From Plantactinospora mayteni (GTDB lineage: Bacteria > Actinomycetota > Actinomycetes > Mycobacteriales > Micromonosporaceae), in assembly GCF_016862935.1 (NCBI RefSeq), contig NZ_BONX01000012.1, positions 248,001 to 312,000 of the forward strand: a stretch of DNA of 64,000 bases, given 5' to 3'. Below are positions 9,478 to 18,251 of the stretch, one piece after another; position 1 is the stretch's first letter; each line of letters opens with the position of its first letter. The notes under the pieces were generated by a model. That model saw nothing but the letters and a program-made list of their open reading frames with translations. It made no database searches and was not told where the DNA came from. The position numbers were made by a program, and so were the translations under genes.

Positions 9478-10341
9478 TCAACTGCCGCAGATGCCGTACC
9501 CGGTGAGGCTCCACGCGTTCGGCGGACCGCCCTGGTACTCGTCCGCCCAGGTCGAGGTGCTGTCCTCGTCGATGACGTTCAGCCCGGAGAGCAGTACCCA
9601 ACCGTTGCCGGCGTTGATGTCGGCCCCGACCCCGTAGAGCGCCTTACCGGCCGGGCAGGACTGGCTGAACGAGGCGTGCCCCAGGGCGTCCGGACCGGCC
9701 GAGCCGGAGATCCGCTCCAGTCCGGCCGGGTTGGTGGCACAGACCGCGTACGCCGTCACGCTCCAGGCCGGCGGCGGGTTCGCACCCGCGACCACCACCC
9801 CCCGGGCGGTCACCGAGCGCAGGTCGGCCGAGGGCACCGCCTGGTCGAGCAGGACGGCTCCGGCACCGCCACTGTTGATCCGGCCGCCCGCGCCGATAAC
9901 CCGCTTGGTGCCGCAACTGACGGTGACGTACTGCGTCTGGGCCGGTCCGGTGGCCGAGACCACCTGCCAGCCAGCCGGTGCCGGAGCACAGATCGCCTGG
10001 CCGGTCACCGCCCAATCGTCGAGGAAGTCGTCGTCACCGGCCTCACGCATCGTGACGCCGAAGCCGGTACCGCCGGCCAGCGGTTCGAGCCGCTCGATTC
10101 CGACGTGTCCCCAGGCGCTCTGCGAGACGGCCAGGTATCCCCCACCGCCGGTGACCACCTTGCCGGCCGGGCAGGACGCGGTCACCGCCTTGTCGCTGCT
10201 GTTCCGGGCCGAGTTGACGCCGACATTCACCAGACCCGGCGGATCGGCCACGGCCGGGACGGCCGGGGCCCACGCCACGGCGACGGCCGCCGCGACGAAT
10301 CCACCGAGTACGGCGAGAACTGGTCGTGCGGGTCTGCTCAT
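9478..10341 (-). CDS. secreted protein with three cysteine-paired repeats
   Basis: A 287-residue protein of unknown function. A signal peptide ends near VPAVA-DPP. The mature part is three repeats of about 85 residues, each opening with a glycine-rich SCPAGKVVTGGGG-like motif and closing with a cysteine in ICAP, VCAT or ICGS. The cysteines fall in three pairs about 56-61 residues apart (57/118, 143/201, 229/285), which suggests one disulfide per repeat in a beta-rich fold. The start is fixed by AGGAGG nine bases before the ATG at 10341. It is divergent from a SARP-type regulator, which may control it. I do not recognise a named family. Confidence 0.75.
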   Translation of the reverse strand: MSRPARPVLAVLGGFVAAAVAVAWAPAVPAVADPPGLVNVGVNSARNSSDKAVTASCPAGKVVTGGGGYLAVSQSAWGHVGIERLEPLAGGTGFGVTMREAGDDDFLDDWAVTGQAICAPAPAGWQVVSATGPAQTQYVTVSCGTKRVIGAGGRINSGGAGAVLLDQAVPSADLRSVTARGVVVAGANPPPAWSVTAYAVCATNPAGLERISGSAGPDALGHASFSQSCPAGKALYGVGADINAGNGWVLLSGLNVIDEDSTSTWADEYQGGPPNAWSLTGYGICGS

Positions 10342-10523
10342 CGTGCTGCCTCCTGTCCCCCACCGGGGGCCGACCACCGGCCACCCGGGCGCCCGCCCGG
10401 CCGCAGGTGGTGGCGGTGCCACCCGCCACGGGCCGGGACGGCGGTGCGGATCCAGCCTGGAAGCGGCGGCTTGGCGTCCGCTATCCGACCGCTTGCCGTC
10501 GACCCCTGCGACGACGCCGCACC

Positions 10524-10529
10524 TACGAT
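10524..10529 (+). promoter_or_regulatory. -10 box TACGAT for the SARP-type regulator
   Basis: TACGAT sits 31 bases before the ATG at 10561, so transcription would begin near 10536. That rules out the upstream in-frame ATG at 10528, which overlaps the box, and leaves a 25-base leader containing GAGGTGG. No clear -35 was found. Confidence 0.5.
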
Positions 10530-10560
10530 GAGGACCTGCGAGGCAACCGTGAGGTGGGCG

Positions 10561-13452
10561 ATGCGCTGGTGCCTCCTCGGCCCGGTCGAAGCGACGGTGT
10601 CCGGCCGCCCGCTGGCCATCCGTCGGCCGCAGCACCGTGGCCTGCTGGCGCTGCTGCTGCTCAACGCGAACCACGTCGTCTCGGTGCCGCAGATCGAGCG
10701 GGCGCTGTGGGGAGACCGTCCTCCGGCCAGCGCCCGTACCCAGGTCCAGGTCTGCGTCTCGCAGCTTCGCGCCGCGCTGCGTACGACGGATGCCGCGCAC
10801 CTGCTCGCCCACCGGGCCGGCGGGTACCGGCTGACCGTCGCCGCGCACGACCTCGACCTCGCCGAGTTCACCGCCGCCGTGGACCGGGCCCGGATCGCCG
10901 CCCGACACGGGCGGCCGGCGGAGGCGGCCGGACACCTGCGGGCCGGGCTCACCCTCTGGCGCGGCCCGGCGCTGGCGGGCGCGGCCGGCGCCTTCGTGCC
11001 GGCCGCCGCCGCCGAGCTGACCGAACAGCGGCTGGCCGCGTACGAGCAGCTCGCCGAGGTCGAACTGGCGCTCGGCCGGCACGAACGGCTGCTCGACACG
11101 CTGCGACCGCTGCTCGCCGACCATCCCCTGCGGGAGCGGCTGGTCGCCCGGTACATGCTGGCGCTGGCCGGCTCCGGTCAGCAGGAACCCGCGCTGCGGC
11201 TCTACGACGTCACCCGGTCCCGGCTCGCCGAGGAACTCGGGATCGAACCCTGCGCCGAACTCGCCTCGGCACACCTGCGGGTACTCCGGCACGAGGTGCC
11301 CGCCGCCGCACCGGCCGTACCGTCGGCGTCCCCGGCCGCCGGGCACGCCCCGACCGGCGTGGGCGCACCGGCCGGTGCCGGCGGCGCGGTGGTACCGGCA
11401 CAGTTGCCGGCCGACGTCGCCGGATTCACCGGGCGCGCCGCGCCGCTGCGCCAACTCGACGCGCTGCTGCCGGAGGCGCCCGCCGGTGCGGGTACCCCGG
11501 CACCGGTGGTGATCTCCGCGATCGGCGGCACCGCCGGGGTCGGCAAGACCGCTCTCGCCGTGCACTGGGCACACCGGGTCGCGCACCGCTTTCCCGACGG
11601 CCAGCTCTACGTCAACCTCCGGGGCTTCGACCTCGACGGGCGGGCGGTGGCCCCGGGCGAGGCGCTCCGGGACTTCCTGGACAGCCTGCGGGTACCGCCG
11701 CACCAGGTGCCCGCCGAGGAGTCCCGGCAGGCCGCCCTCTACCGCACCCTGCTGGCCGGCCGGCGGATGCTGATCCTGCTGGACAACGCCCGCGACGCCG
11801 ACCAGGTACGCGCCCTGCTGCCCGGCGCTCCCGGCTGTCTGGTCGTGGTGACCAGCCGCGACCGGCTCGTACCGCTGCTGGTGGCCGAGGGCGCCCGCCC
11901 GCTCACCCTGGATCTCCTCTCCACCGCGGAGGCCCGCCAGTTCCTCGGCCGGCGGATCGGCCCCGCGCGGCTGGCGACCGAGCCGGAGGCGGTGGACGAG
12001 ATCGTCGAGCGGTGCGCCCGGCTCCCCCTGGCGCTGGCCGTCGTCGGTGCCCGGGCCGCGGTCCATCCCGGGTTCCCGCTCGCCGCCCTCGCCGGCGAGC
12101 TGCGGGACGCCCCGGACGGGCTGGCCGCGTTCGACGACGCCGATCCCGCCACCGGAGTCCGGGCCGTGCTCTCCTGGTCGTACCGGGCACTCGGTGCCGC
12201 CGAGGCCCGGCTGTTCCGGCTGCTCGGGCTGCACCCGGGCCCGGACGTCGCACTGCCGGCGGCGGCCAGCCTGGCCGGTCTGCCGGTGAGCCGGGTACGG
12301 CCGCTGCTGGCCGGGCTGACCCGGGCACACCTGCTCGCCGAACACGAGCCCGGCCGGTACACCTTCCACGACCTGCTCCGGGCGTACGCCGTGGAGCTGT
12401 GCCGGCGCGACGACGCCGACCCCGAACGCGCGGCGGCCCGGCACCGGATGTACGACCACTACCTGCACAGCGCCCACGCGGCCGACCACCTGCTGGATCC
12501 GCACCGGCTCACGCCCCGGGTCCGGCTGACCCCGACCCGGCCCGATGCGACCGTCCAGGAGCCCGCCGGGCACGCCGGGGCGATGGCCTGGTTCACGGCC
12601 GAGCACCGGGTACTGCTCGCGGCGGTCGCCCAGGCCGCGACGACCGGGTTCGACGGTCACGCCTGGCGGCTGGCCGCGGTGGTCACGACCTTCCTCGACC
12701 GGCAGGGGCACTGGGGCGACCTGGCCGGCGCCCAGCACCTGGCGTTGGCGGCGGCGCGGCGGCAGGCGGACCGGACCGGGCAGGCCCAGGCGCACCGGGG
12801 ACTGGCGGTCGCGTACACCTGGTTGGGCCGGCACGACGAGGCACACCGGCACTACCAGCGCGACCTCGACCTCTACGCCGAACTCGACGACCGTGCCGGC
12901 CAGGCGCACACGCACGTCGGCATCAGTTGGCTGCTCGCCCGGCAGGGCCGGCACCGGACAGCCCTGGAACACGCCGAACGCGCCCTGCTGCTCTACCGGG
13001 CCACCGCCTCGACGGTCGGGCAGGCGAAGACGCTCAACAACATCGGCTGGCTACACGGCCGGCTCGGCGACCACCACCGGGCCGCCGCCTGCTGTCAAGC
13101 CGCCCTCGCCCTGCACGCCCGCAACGACGACCGGCGCGGCGCCGCCCTGACCTGGGACAGCCTCGGGTACGCCCACCACCGGCTCGGCCAGCACGACCGG
13201 GCCGTCGAGTGCTACCACCGGGCGCTGGACCTGCACCGGGAACTCGGCGACCGCTACGACGAGGGCGAGGTACTCGCGAACCTCGGCGACGCCCACCACG
13301 CCGCGGGGGACTGCGCCGCCGCCCGTACCGCCTGGCGGCAGGCCCTGGAGATCTACGACGAGCTACAGCACCCGGACGCCGACCAGCTCCGGGGGCGGAT
13401 CGCCGAACCGGACCGGGTGCCGGCCGGTGGGACCACCCGGGCGAGCGGCTGA
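10561..13452 (+). CDS. AfsR/SARP-type regulator (winged helix, BTAD, NB-ARC, TPR)
   Basis: A 963-residue transcription regulator of the large AfsR-like class that controls secondary metabolism and development. In order: an OmpR-like winged helix at about 1-85 (LLLLNANHVVSV, ALWGDRPP), the bacterial transcriptional activation domain at about 90-240, a proline/alanine linker, an NB-ARC ATPase with the P-loop GTAGVGKTAL at about 322-331 and the Walker-B-like MLILLDNARD, and from about 720 on a run of tetratricopeptide repeats (for example AHRGLAVAYTWLGRHDEAHR). The start is the ATG at 10561 with GAGGTGG upstream. It is divergent from the secreted triple-repeat protein. No antibiotic cluster is adjacent, so its target is unknown. 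Confidence 0.9.
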   Translation: MRWCLLGPVEATVSGRPLAIRRPQHRGLLALLLLNANHVVSVPQIERALWGDRPPASARTQVQVCVSQLRAALRTTDAAHLLAHRAGGYRLTVAAHDLDLAEFTAAVDRARIAARHGRPAEAAGHLRAGLTLWRGPALAGAAGAFVPAAAAELTEQRLAAYEQLAEVELALGRHERLLDTLRPLLADHPLRERLVARYMLALAGSGQQEPALRLYDVTRSRLAEELGIEPCAELASAHLRVLRHEVPAAAPAVPSASPAAGHAPTGVGAPAGAGGAVVPAQLPADVAGFTGRAAPLRQLDALLPEAPAGAGTPAPVVISAIGGTAGVGKTALAVHWAHRVAHRFPDGQLYVNLRGFDLDGRAVAPGEALRDFLDSLRVPPHQVPAEESRQAALYRTLLAGRRMLILLDNARDADQVRALLPGAPGCLVVVTSRDRLVPLLVAEGARPLTLDLLSTAEARQFLGRRIGPARLATEPEAVDEIVERCARLPLALAVVGARAAVHPGFPLAALAGELRDAPDGLAAFDDADPATGVRAVLSWSYRALGAAEARLFRLLGLHPGPDVALPAAASLAGLPVSRVRPLLAGLTRAHLLAEHEPGRYTFHDLLRAYAVELCRRDDADPERAAARHRMYDHYLHSAHAADHLLDPHRLTPRVRLTPTRPDATVQEPAGHAGAMAWFTAEHRVLLAAVAQAATTGFDGHAWRLAAVVTTFLDRQGHWGDLAGAQHLALAAARRQADRTGQAQAHRGLAVAYTWLGRHDEAHRHYQRDLDLYAELDDRAGQAHTHVGISWLLARQGRHRTALEHAERALLLYRATASTVGQAKTLNNIGWLHGRLGDHHRAAACCQAALALHARNDDRRGAALTWDSLGYAHHRLGQHDRAVECYHRALDLHRELGDRYDEGEVLANLGDAHHAAGDCAAARTAWRQALEIYDELQHPDADQLRGRIAEPDRVPAGGTTRASG

Positions 13453-13518
13453 GGACGCCATCCGGCTCCGCTGAACGGCCCGGAACACTGCTTCGCTGAA
13501 CCGGCCCGGAAACGCACA

Positions 13519-13550
13519 TGGGGCCCGGCCTTAAACTCGGCCGGGCCCCA
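13519..13550. terminator. bidirectional hairpin terminator between regulator and rho
   Basis: A perfect 12-bp stem (TGGGGCCCGGCC and its complement) closes an 8-base loop TTAAACTC. It lies in the 133-bp gap between the convergent SARP-type gene and rho and can serve both. Confidence 0.85.
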
Positions 13551-13585
13551 CGGACGTGCTCACGGTGTCGCTGTCGGCGGAGGTG

Positions 13586-15553
13586 TTACTCCCCCGGCGT
13601 CGACTTCGCGATCTGCATCAGGAACTCGATGTTGGTCCGGGACTGCTTGAGCCGGTCCAGCAGCAGATCCAGCGCGGCCTGCGAGTCGAGCGAATGCAGC
13701 ACCTTACGCAGCTTGTGCGTGATGGCCAACTCCTCCGGGGCCAGCAGGATCTCCTCCTTACGGGTGCCGGAGGTGTGGATGTCGATGGCCGGGAAGACCC
13801 GCTTGTCGGCGATCTTCCGGTCCAGCTTCAGCTCCGCGTTACCGGTGCCCTTGAACTCCTCGAAGATGACCGTGTCCATAACGGAACCGGTCTCCACCAG
13901 CGCGGTGGCGAGGATGGTCAGCGAGCCGCCGTTCTCGATGTTCCGCGCCGCGCCCAGGAACCGCTTCGGCGGGTAGAGCGCGGTGGAGTCGATACCGCCG
14001 GACATGATCCGACCACTGGCCGGTGCGGCCAGGTTGTACGACCGACCGAGCCGGGTCACCGAGTCGAGCAGTACGACCACGTCGTGGCCCAGCTCGACCA
14101 GGCGCTTGGCCCGCTCGATCGCCAGCTCGGCAACCGTGGTGTGGTCCTGCGGCGGGCGGTCGAAGGTGGCCGCGACAACCTCGCCCTTGACCGAGCGCTG
14201 CATGTCGGTGACCTCTTCGGGCCGCTCGTCGACGAGTACGACCATCAGGTGGCACTCGGGGTTGTTGTGGGTGATCGCGTTGGCGATCGCCTGCAACACC
14301 ATGGTCTTACCGGCCTTCGGCGGCGACATGATGAGCGCCCGCTGACCCTTGCCGATCGGCGTCACCAGGTCGATGACCCGGGTGGTCAGGATGTGCGGCT
14401 CGGTCTCCAACCGGAGTCGCTCCTGCGGGTAGAGCGGGGTCAACTTGTAGAACTCGGGACGCCGCTTCGCCTCGTCCGGGTCCATCCCGTTGATCGTGTC
14501 GAGCCGCACCAGCGGGTTGTACTTGTCCCGCCGCTGCTCGCCCTCCCGGGCCGCGCGTACCGCACCGGTGACCGCGTCACCGCGGCGCAGGCCGTATTTC
14601 TTGACCTGGGACATCGACACGTAGACGTCGTTCGGGCCGGAGAGGTAGCCGGTGGTCCGGACGAAGGCGTAGTTGTCCAGTACGTCGATGATGCCGGCCA
14701 CCGGTACGAGCACGTCGTCCTCGTTGACCTGCGGCTCCCGGCCGCCACCGCCCTCGCCGTTCTCCGCCCGGTCGCCCCGGCTGCCCCGGCGCCGGTCCCG
14801 GAAGCGGCTCCGCCGGCTGCGCCGGCCGCCGCCCTCACCGTCGTCGTCGTCGTTGTCCCGGTCCGCCGAACGGTCCCGGTCCGCCGATCGTTGTCCACGG
14901 TCGTTCCGCGACTCGCCGCGCTCGCCCCGGTCATTCCGCTCGTTGCGGTCCCGGCCGTTGCGCGACTCGCCCCGGTCGGCGCGGTCTCCGCGCTCGCCAC
15001 CGTCGGTCCGCTCGGCACCCTCGGCCCGCTCCGCGCGGTCACCACGCTCCGCGCGGTCACCACGGTCGGCCCGCTCCGCACGCTCGGCCCGCTCCGTCGG
15101 CGCCGCCTCGGTCTCCACCTCGGCGGTGGCGGCAGCGGCCCGGCTGGACCGGCGGGACGTGCGGGTCCGGCCCTCGCCGCCAGCGGCGGCGGTGGCGGGC
15201 ACCTGCTCGGCGGCCCGGCGCTCACCGTCCGGCCGGTCGGCGCTGTCCCGCACCTCGGCCCGGACCTCGTCGCGAGCCGGTGCGGCGGCGGCCGACACCT
15301 CGGCACGCGGGCGCGGCGCACCGCCGCCCGCGGAGTTGGTGGCACCAGCCTGCCGTTCCGAGATGGCGGCGATCAGCTCGCCCTTGCGCATCCGGGCCGT
15401 ACCGGAGATGCCGAGCGACGCGGCCAGGCTCTGCAACTCTGGCAGCAGCATCGCCGACAGCCCGGTGCCGGTCCGCCGACGACGGGTGGCGCCTGCGGTG
15501 GCTTCGCCAGCGACGTTGGAAACATCCGACGTCACGTCGGTGGTGTCGCTCAA
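13586..15553 (-). CDS. rho: transcription termination factor Rho
   Basis: A 655-residue hexameric RNA helicase that ends transcription of untranslated RNA. The N-terminal SAP-like segment is at about 30-75. A long arginine/glutamate/aspartate-rich low-complexity stretch (about 148-250, repeated ERAERADRGDR-like units) follows, as in other actinobacterial Rho proteins. The RNA-binding domain follows at about 280-360. The ATPase carries the Walker A PPKAGKTM at about 412 and the Walker B VVLLDSVTRLGR. I place the start at the TTG at 15553 because GGAAGG lies just upstream and the product begins SDTTDVTSDV; the frame is open further up but without support. It follows thrB after a 298-bp gap that may hold its own promoter. 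Confidence 0.95.
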   Translation of the reverse strand: MSDTTDVTSDVSNVAGEATAGATRRRRTGTGLSAMLLPELQSLAASLGISGTARMRKGELIAAISERQAGATNSAGGGAPRPRAEVSAAAAPARDEVRAEVRDSADRPDGERRAAEQVPATAAAGGEGRTRTSRRSSRAAAATAEVETEAAPTERAERAERADRGDRAERGDRAERAEGAERTDGGERGDRADRGESRNGRDRNERNDRGERGESRNDRGQRSADRDRSADRDNDDDDGEGGGRRSRRSRFRDRRRGSRGDRAENGEGGGGREPQVNEDDVLVPVAGIIDVLDNYAFVRTTGYLSGPNDVYVSMSQVKKYGLRRGDAVTGAVRAAREGEQRRDKYNPLVRLDTINGMDPDEAKRRPEFYKLTPLYPQERLRLETEPHILTTRVIDLVTPIGKGQRALIMSPPKAGKTMVLQAIANAITHNNPECHLMVVLVDERPEEVTDMQRSVKGEVVAATFDRPPQDHTTVAELAIERAKRLVELGHDVVVLLDSVTRLGRSYNLAAPASGRIMSGGIDSTALYPPKRFLGAARNIENGGSLTILATALVETGSVMDTVIFEEFKGTGNAELKLDRKIADKRVFPAIDIHTSGTRKEEILLAPEELAITHKLRKVLHSLDSQAALDLLLDRLKQSRTNIEFLMQIAKSTPGE

Positions 15554-15851
15554 TGGATTCCTTCCCTCGATAAGGCCGGGGCTGCCCGTGGCCCGAAGTG
15601 CTGGCTGGCCGGGCGGCCTCGGTACACCCGTCTCGCTTGACGCGTCACGGGAGTCTGTAACACAGCAGCCGGTTGGTTTCCCGACCCACCAACATCGGTG
15701 GGCAGGTCTCGCCGTCTGCGGCGACCTGTGGAAACTGCGGTGCGGCGTAGACCTAGGCAGGGGTGAGACGGGCTGACCGCCGAGAGCTTCGGGGGTGCAC
15801 CGACCCGCAGGAGTCGCATTGCTTCGCGGCTGTGCTAAGTCTAGAGCGTAA
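15554..15851 (-). other. rho leader region, no gene
   Basis: 298 bp between thrB and rho. Read leftward it begins with the A/T-rich patch TTGATTACGCTCTAGACTT, in which TAGACT (15843-15838) could be a -10 box. If so, rho has a leader of about 280 bases, enough for the autogenous Rho control known in other bacteria. No riboswitch class or clear hairpin was recognised. Confidence 0.35.
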
Positions 15852-16799
15852 TCAACTCTTCCGACCTGCGGCAACAGGGTCCCGCTCGGCGTGTCCCAGT
15901 CTACCCCTATCAACCCGGGCCCCGGCTACGTCTATCGGCAACCTTTGCGCGGTCCAGCCCATTCCCGCCTCGAAAATCTCGTCGGCGCCGGTGAGCGCGA
16001 GGATCGACGGCCCCGCCCCACTGACCACAGCCGGCACACCAGCCGCACGCAACTCGGCCAGCCGGGTGGCGGTGCCCGGCATGCCGGCCGCCCGGTAGCG
16101 CTGGTGCAGCCGGTCCTCGGTCGCCTCGAAGAGCAGCGCCGGATCGGTGGTCAGGGCGTGCACCAGCAGGGCGGCCCGGCCGGCGTTGCGGGCCGCGTCG
16201 ACGTGCGGCACCGTCGCCGGCAGCGCCGCGCGGGCCGTCGCGGTCAGGCCACGCTCCTCGGGCACGAAGACCGTGGCCCGGACCTGTGGCGCGACCGGCA
16301 ACCGGACCGCCCGGGCCGGACCGCCCGACTCCGTCCAGGCGATGGTGAACCCGCCGAGCAGGCACGGAGCGACATTGTCCGGATGCCCTTCCAACTCGGC
16401 CGCCAGCCGCAGCGCCGCCGCGTCGTCGAGCCGCCGCGTCCCGTCCTCGACCAGGGCCCGGGCCAGTTGGATCCCGGCGACGATCGCCGCCGACGAGGAG
16501 CCCAGCCCGCGCGCCTGGGGAATCCGGTTGACGCACTCCACGGCCAGCCCCGGCGGCTGACCGCCGAGAGCGTCGAAGCCGGCCCGGATGGCTCGGACGA
16601 CCAGATGGTCGTCACCGGTCGGCAGCTCCCCGGCCCCCTCTCCGGTCACCTCGACCCGGCAACCGCTGGTCGTCGTCCGGGCGCTGACGTCGTCGTAGAG
16701 CGCCAGCGCCAGACCGAGCGCGTCGAAGCCCGGGCCGAGGTTGGCGCTGGTCGCCGGCACCCGGACCCGGACCGGTTCGGAAACGAAGGTCGGCCGCAT
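15852..16799 (-). CDS. thrB: homoserine kinase
   Basis: Phosphorylates L-homoserine with ATP, feeding threonine synthase. A 315-residue GHMP kinase: an N-terminal PATSANLGPGFDALGLAL, the ATP-binding glycine/serine loop PQARGLGSSSAA, and a C-terminal GAGPSILAL. I prefer the ATG at 16799 (product MRPTFVSEP) because a TAGCAT box stands exactly seven bases before it, the spacing of a leaderless transcript; the alternative ATG at 16808 adds MSR and overlaps that box. It is separated from thrC and hom by about 6.5 kb of unrelated genes, so the threonine genes do not form one operon here. Confidence 0.95.
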   Translation of the reverse strand: MRPTFVSEPVRVRVPATSANLGPGFDALGLALALYDDVSARTTTSGCRVEVTGEGAGELPTGDDHLVVRAIRAGFDALGGQPPGLAVECVNRIPQARGLGSSSAAIVAGIQLARALVEDGTRRLDDAAALRLAAELEGHPDNVAPCLLGGFTIAWTESGGPARAVRLPVAPQVRATVFVPEERGLTATARAALPATVPHVDAARNAGRAALLVHALTTDPALLFEATEDRLHQRYRAAGMPGTATRLAELRAAGVPAVVSGAGPSILALTGADEIFEAGMGWTAQRLPIDVAGARVDRGRLGHAERDPVAAGRKS

Positions 16800-16806
16800 C
16801 CGGCTC

Positions 16807-16812
16807 ATGCTA
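16807..16812 (-). promoter_or_regulatory. leaderless -10 box TAGCAT for thrB
   Basis: TAGCAT lies 7 bases before the ATG at 16799, matching the TAnnnT-to-start spacing seen at argS, tnpB and other genes in this window. It implies that thrB can be transcribed apart from the upstream stomatin-like pair. Confidence 0.5.
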
Positions 16813-16892
16813 GGCGCACCGGGACCGGACTCCGCCGTCCGGACCCCGGAACGGCACCGACCGTTCGTACCCGGACCCGCCGGAATGCCCGG

Positions 16893-17222
16893 CTACGCCG
16901 ACCCGGAGCCGCCCGACTCCCCACCGCCCGCCCCGATCCTCCCCGGCCCCCAGCCGTCCGCCTCGGCCCTCTCCGGCCCGCCGCCGTCCGGCGTACTTTC
17001 TGGCTGCCTGCCGTCCGGGTCCCTGTTGTCCGGGTCCGCTGGTGGTCCGGCCGGGCTGCCAGCTCGGGCCGGCTTCGGCGGGCGGCCGGCCGAGCGCAGG
17101 GCCAGCCGCAGGGCGTACTCGATCTGGGCGTTGACGCTGCGGATGTCGTCGGCGGCCCATCTCGCGATCGCCTCGTAGACGTGCGGGTCGAGCCGGAGCA
17201 GGAGTTTCTTGCGTTCCGCCAT
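16893..17222 (-). CDS. ribbon-helix-helix (Arc-like) small protein
   Basis: A 109-residue protein. Residues 1-45 (MAERKKLLLRLDPHVYEAIA, then SVNAQIEYALRLAL) fit the Arc/MetJ ribbon-helix-helix pattern: a beta strand that inserts into the DNA major groove, followed by two helices. The rest is a disordered proline/glycine/aspartate-rich tail. It begins 13 bp after the stop of the SPFH gene and is surely in its transcript. It may regulate that operon or simply accompany the SPFH protein; no toxin gene is next to it. Confidence 0.7.
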   Translation of the reverse strand: MAERKKLLLRLDPHVYEAIARWAADDIRSVNAQIEYALRLALRSAGRPPKPARAGSPAGPPADPDNRDPDGRQPESTPDGGGPERAEADGWGPGRIGAGGGESGGSGSA

Positions 17223-17235
17223 GGGCGCGCGAACC

Positions 17236-18102
17236 TCAGCCGTAGAGGGAGCCGGTGTTCACCACCGGTTGGGCGGCCCGGTCACCGCAGAGTACGACCA
17301 GCAGGTTCGCCACCATCTGCGCCTTCCGTTCCTCGTCCAGCTCGACCACGTGCTCCTCGCGCAGCCGCTCCAGCGCGTTCGAGACCATACCCACGGCACC
17401 CTCGACGATCTTGAAGCGCGCACCCACGATCGCACTCGCCTGCTGGCGGGCCAGCATCGCCTGGGCGATCTCCGGGGCGTACGCCAGGTGCGTGGTACGG
17501 GACTCCAGCACCTCCACACCGGCCAACTCGACCCGTTCGCGCAGTTCGGAGGTCAACTCGTCGCTGACCACCGAGCTGTCCCGCAGGCTGGCCCGCCCCG
17601 AGTCGTGCGCCTCGTACGGGTAGCTGGTGGCCAGGTGCCGCACGGCCGCCTCGGACTGCACGGCGACGTACTCGACGTGGTCGTCGACCGCGAAGACGGC
17701 CTTGGCGGAGTCGACCACCTGCCACACGACGACGGCGGCGATCTCCACCGGATTGCCGTCGGCGTCGGAGACCTTGAGCCGGGCGGTCTCGAAGTTGCGC
17801 ACCCGGAGCGTGACCTTCCGCCGCATGGTGAACGGCCAGGTCCAGTGCAGGCCGGCCGGCCGGATGCTGCCCACATAACGGCCGAAGAACTGCACCACCT
17901 GGGCCTCGTTCGGGTTGACCACGGTGTATCCGGTGGCCACCACCGAGAGGAGCAGGGAGTAGACGACGCTGACCACCGCGATCCGGAGCTCGAGACTCGG
18001 CTCGTCGAGCGCCGGCACGATGACCGCGACCCCGACGGCGGCCAGGACCAGCATGATCGCGGTGGGAATGAACCCCGAGATCCGGAAGGCGGCTCGTTCC
18101 AT
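17236..18102 (-). CDS. SPFH/band-7 (stomatin-like) membrane protein
   Basis: A 288-residue protein of the stomatin-prohibitin-flotillin family, which organises membrane domains or regulates membrane proteases. Two N-terminal hydrophobic segments (about 10-32 and 40-60) are followed by the SPFH domain starting [20 protein letters not shown] and running to about 235, and a short helical tail. The ATG at 18102 has AGGGAGA upstream. Unlike many slipins it has no NfeD partner; its partner is the ribbon-helix-helix gene 13 bp downstream. Confidence 0.85.
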   Translation of the reverse strand: MERAAFRISGFIPTAIMLVLAAVGVAVIVPALDEPSLELRIAVVSVVYSLLLSVVATGYTVVNPNEAQVVQFFGRYVGSIRPAGLHWTWPFTMRRKVTLRVRNFETARLKVSDADGNPVEIAAVVVWQVVDSAKAVFAVDDHVEYVAVQSEAAVRHLATSYPYEAHDSGRASLRDSSVVSDELTSELRERVELAGVEVLESRTTHLAYAPEIAQAMLARQQASAIVGARFKIVEGAVGMVSNALERLREEHVVELDEERKAQMVANLLVVLCGDRAAQPVVNTGSLYG

Positions 18103-18183
18103 GACATCTCCCTGCTAGCGAAGTGATATCACAAGGATATCCACCACCCCTCCCCACGTCGACCCCGCACCGGACAAGGTCGC

Positions 18184-18250
18184 GCTACTTCCGGGAAAGA
18201 GTCCGCTCGGGCGGCAGTACGGGCCCTACTTCCGGGAAGGAGTCCCCTCC
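18184..18250. repeat. two direct repeats with TTCCGGGAA core
   Basis: CTACTTCCGGGAA(A/G)GAGTCC occurs at 18185 and again near 18226, a 41-bp period, between the MFS stop and the SPFH start. The core CTTCCGGGAAG is itself palindromic. The pair lies 85-130 bp upstream of the SPFH gene and could be two regulator sites or part of the MFS terminator. Confidence 0.55.
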
Positions 18251-18251
18251 C

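Noticed and set aside
9325-10560. Upstream extension of the SARP-type gene to 9325
   Set aside because: It is only the antisense of the secreted triple-repeat gene; the regulator's winged helix begins at 10561, where a ribosome site and a -10 box fit.
10342-12972. Long leftward open frame running through the SARP-type gene into the secreted protein
   Set aside because: High-GC third-position bias keeps the opposite strand open; no family motif, and the true start at 10341 has AGGAGG.
15554-15851. A riboswitch before rho
   Set aside because: No conserved core of a known class was recognised; only a possible promoter and a long leader remain.
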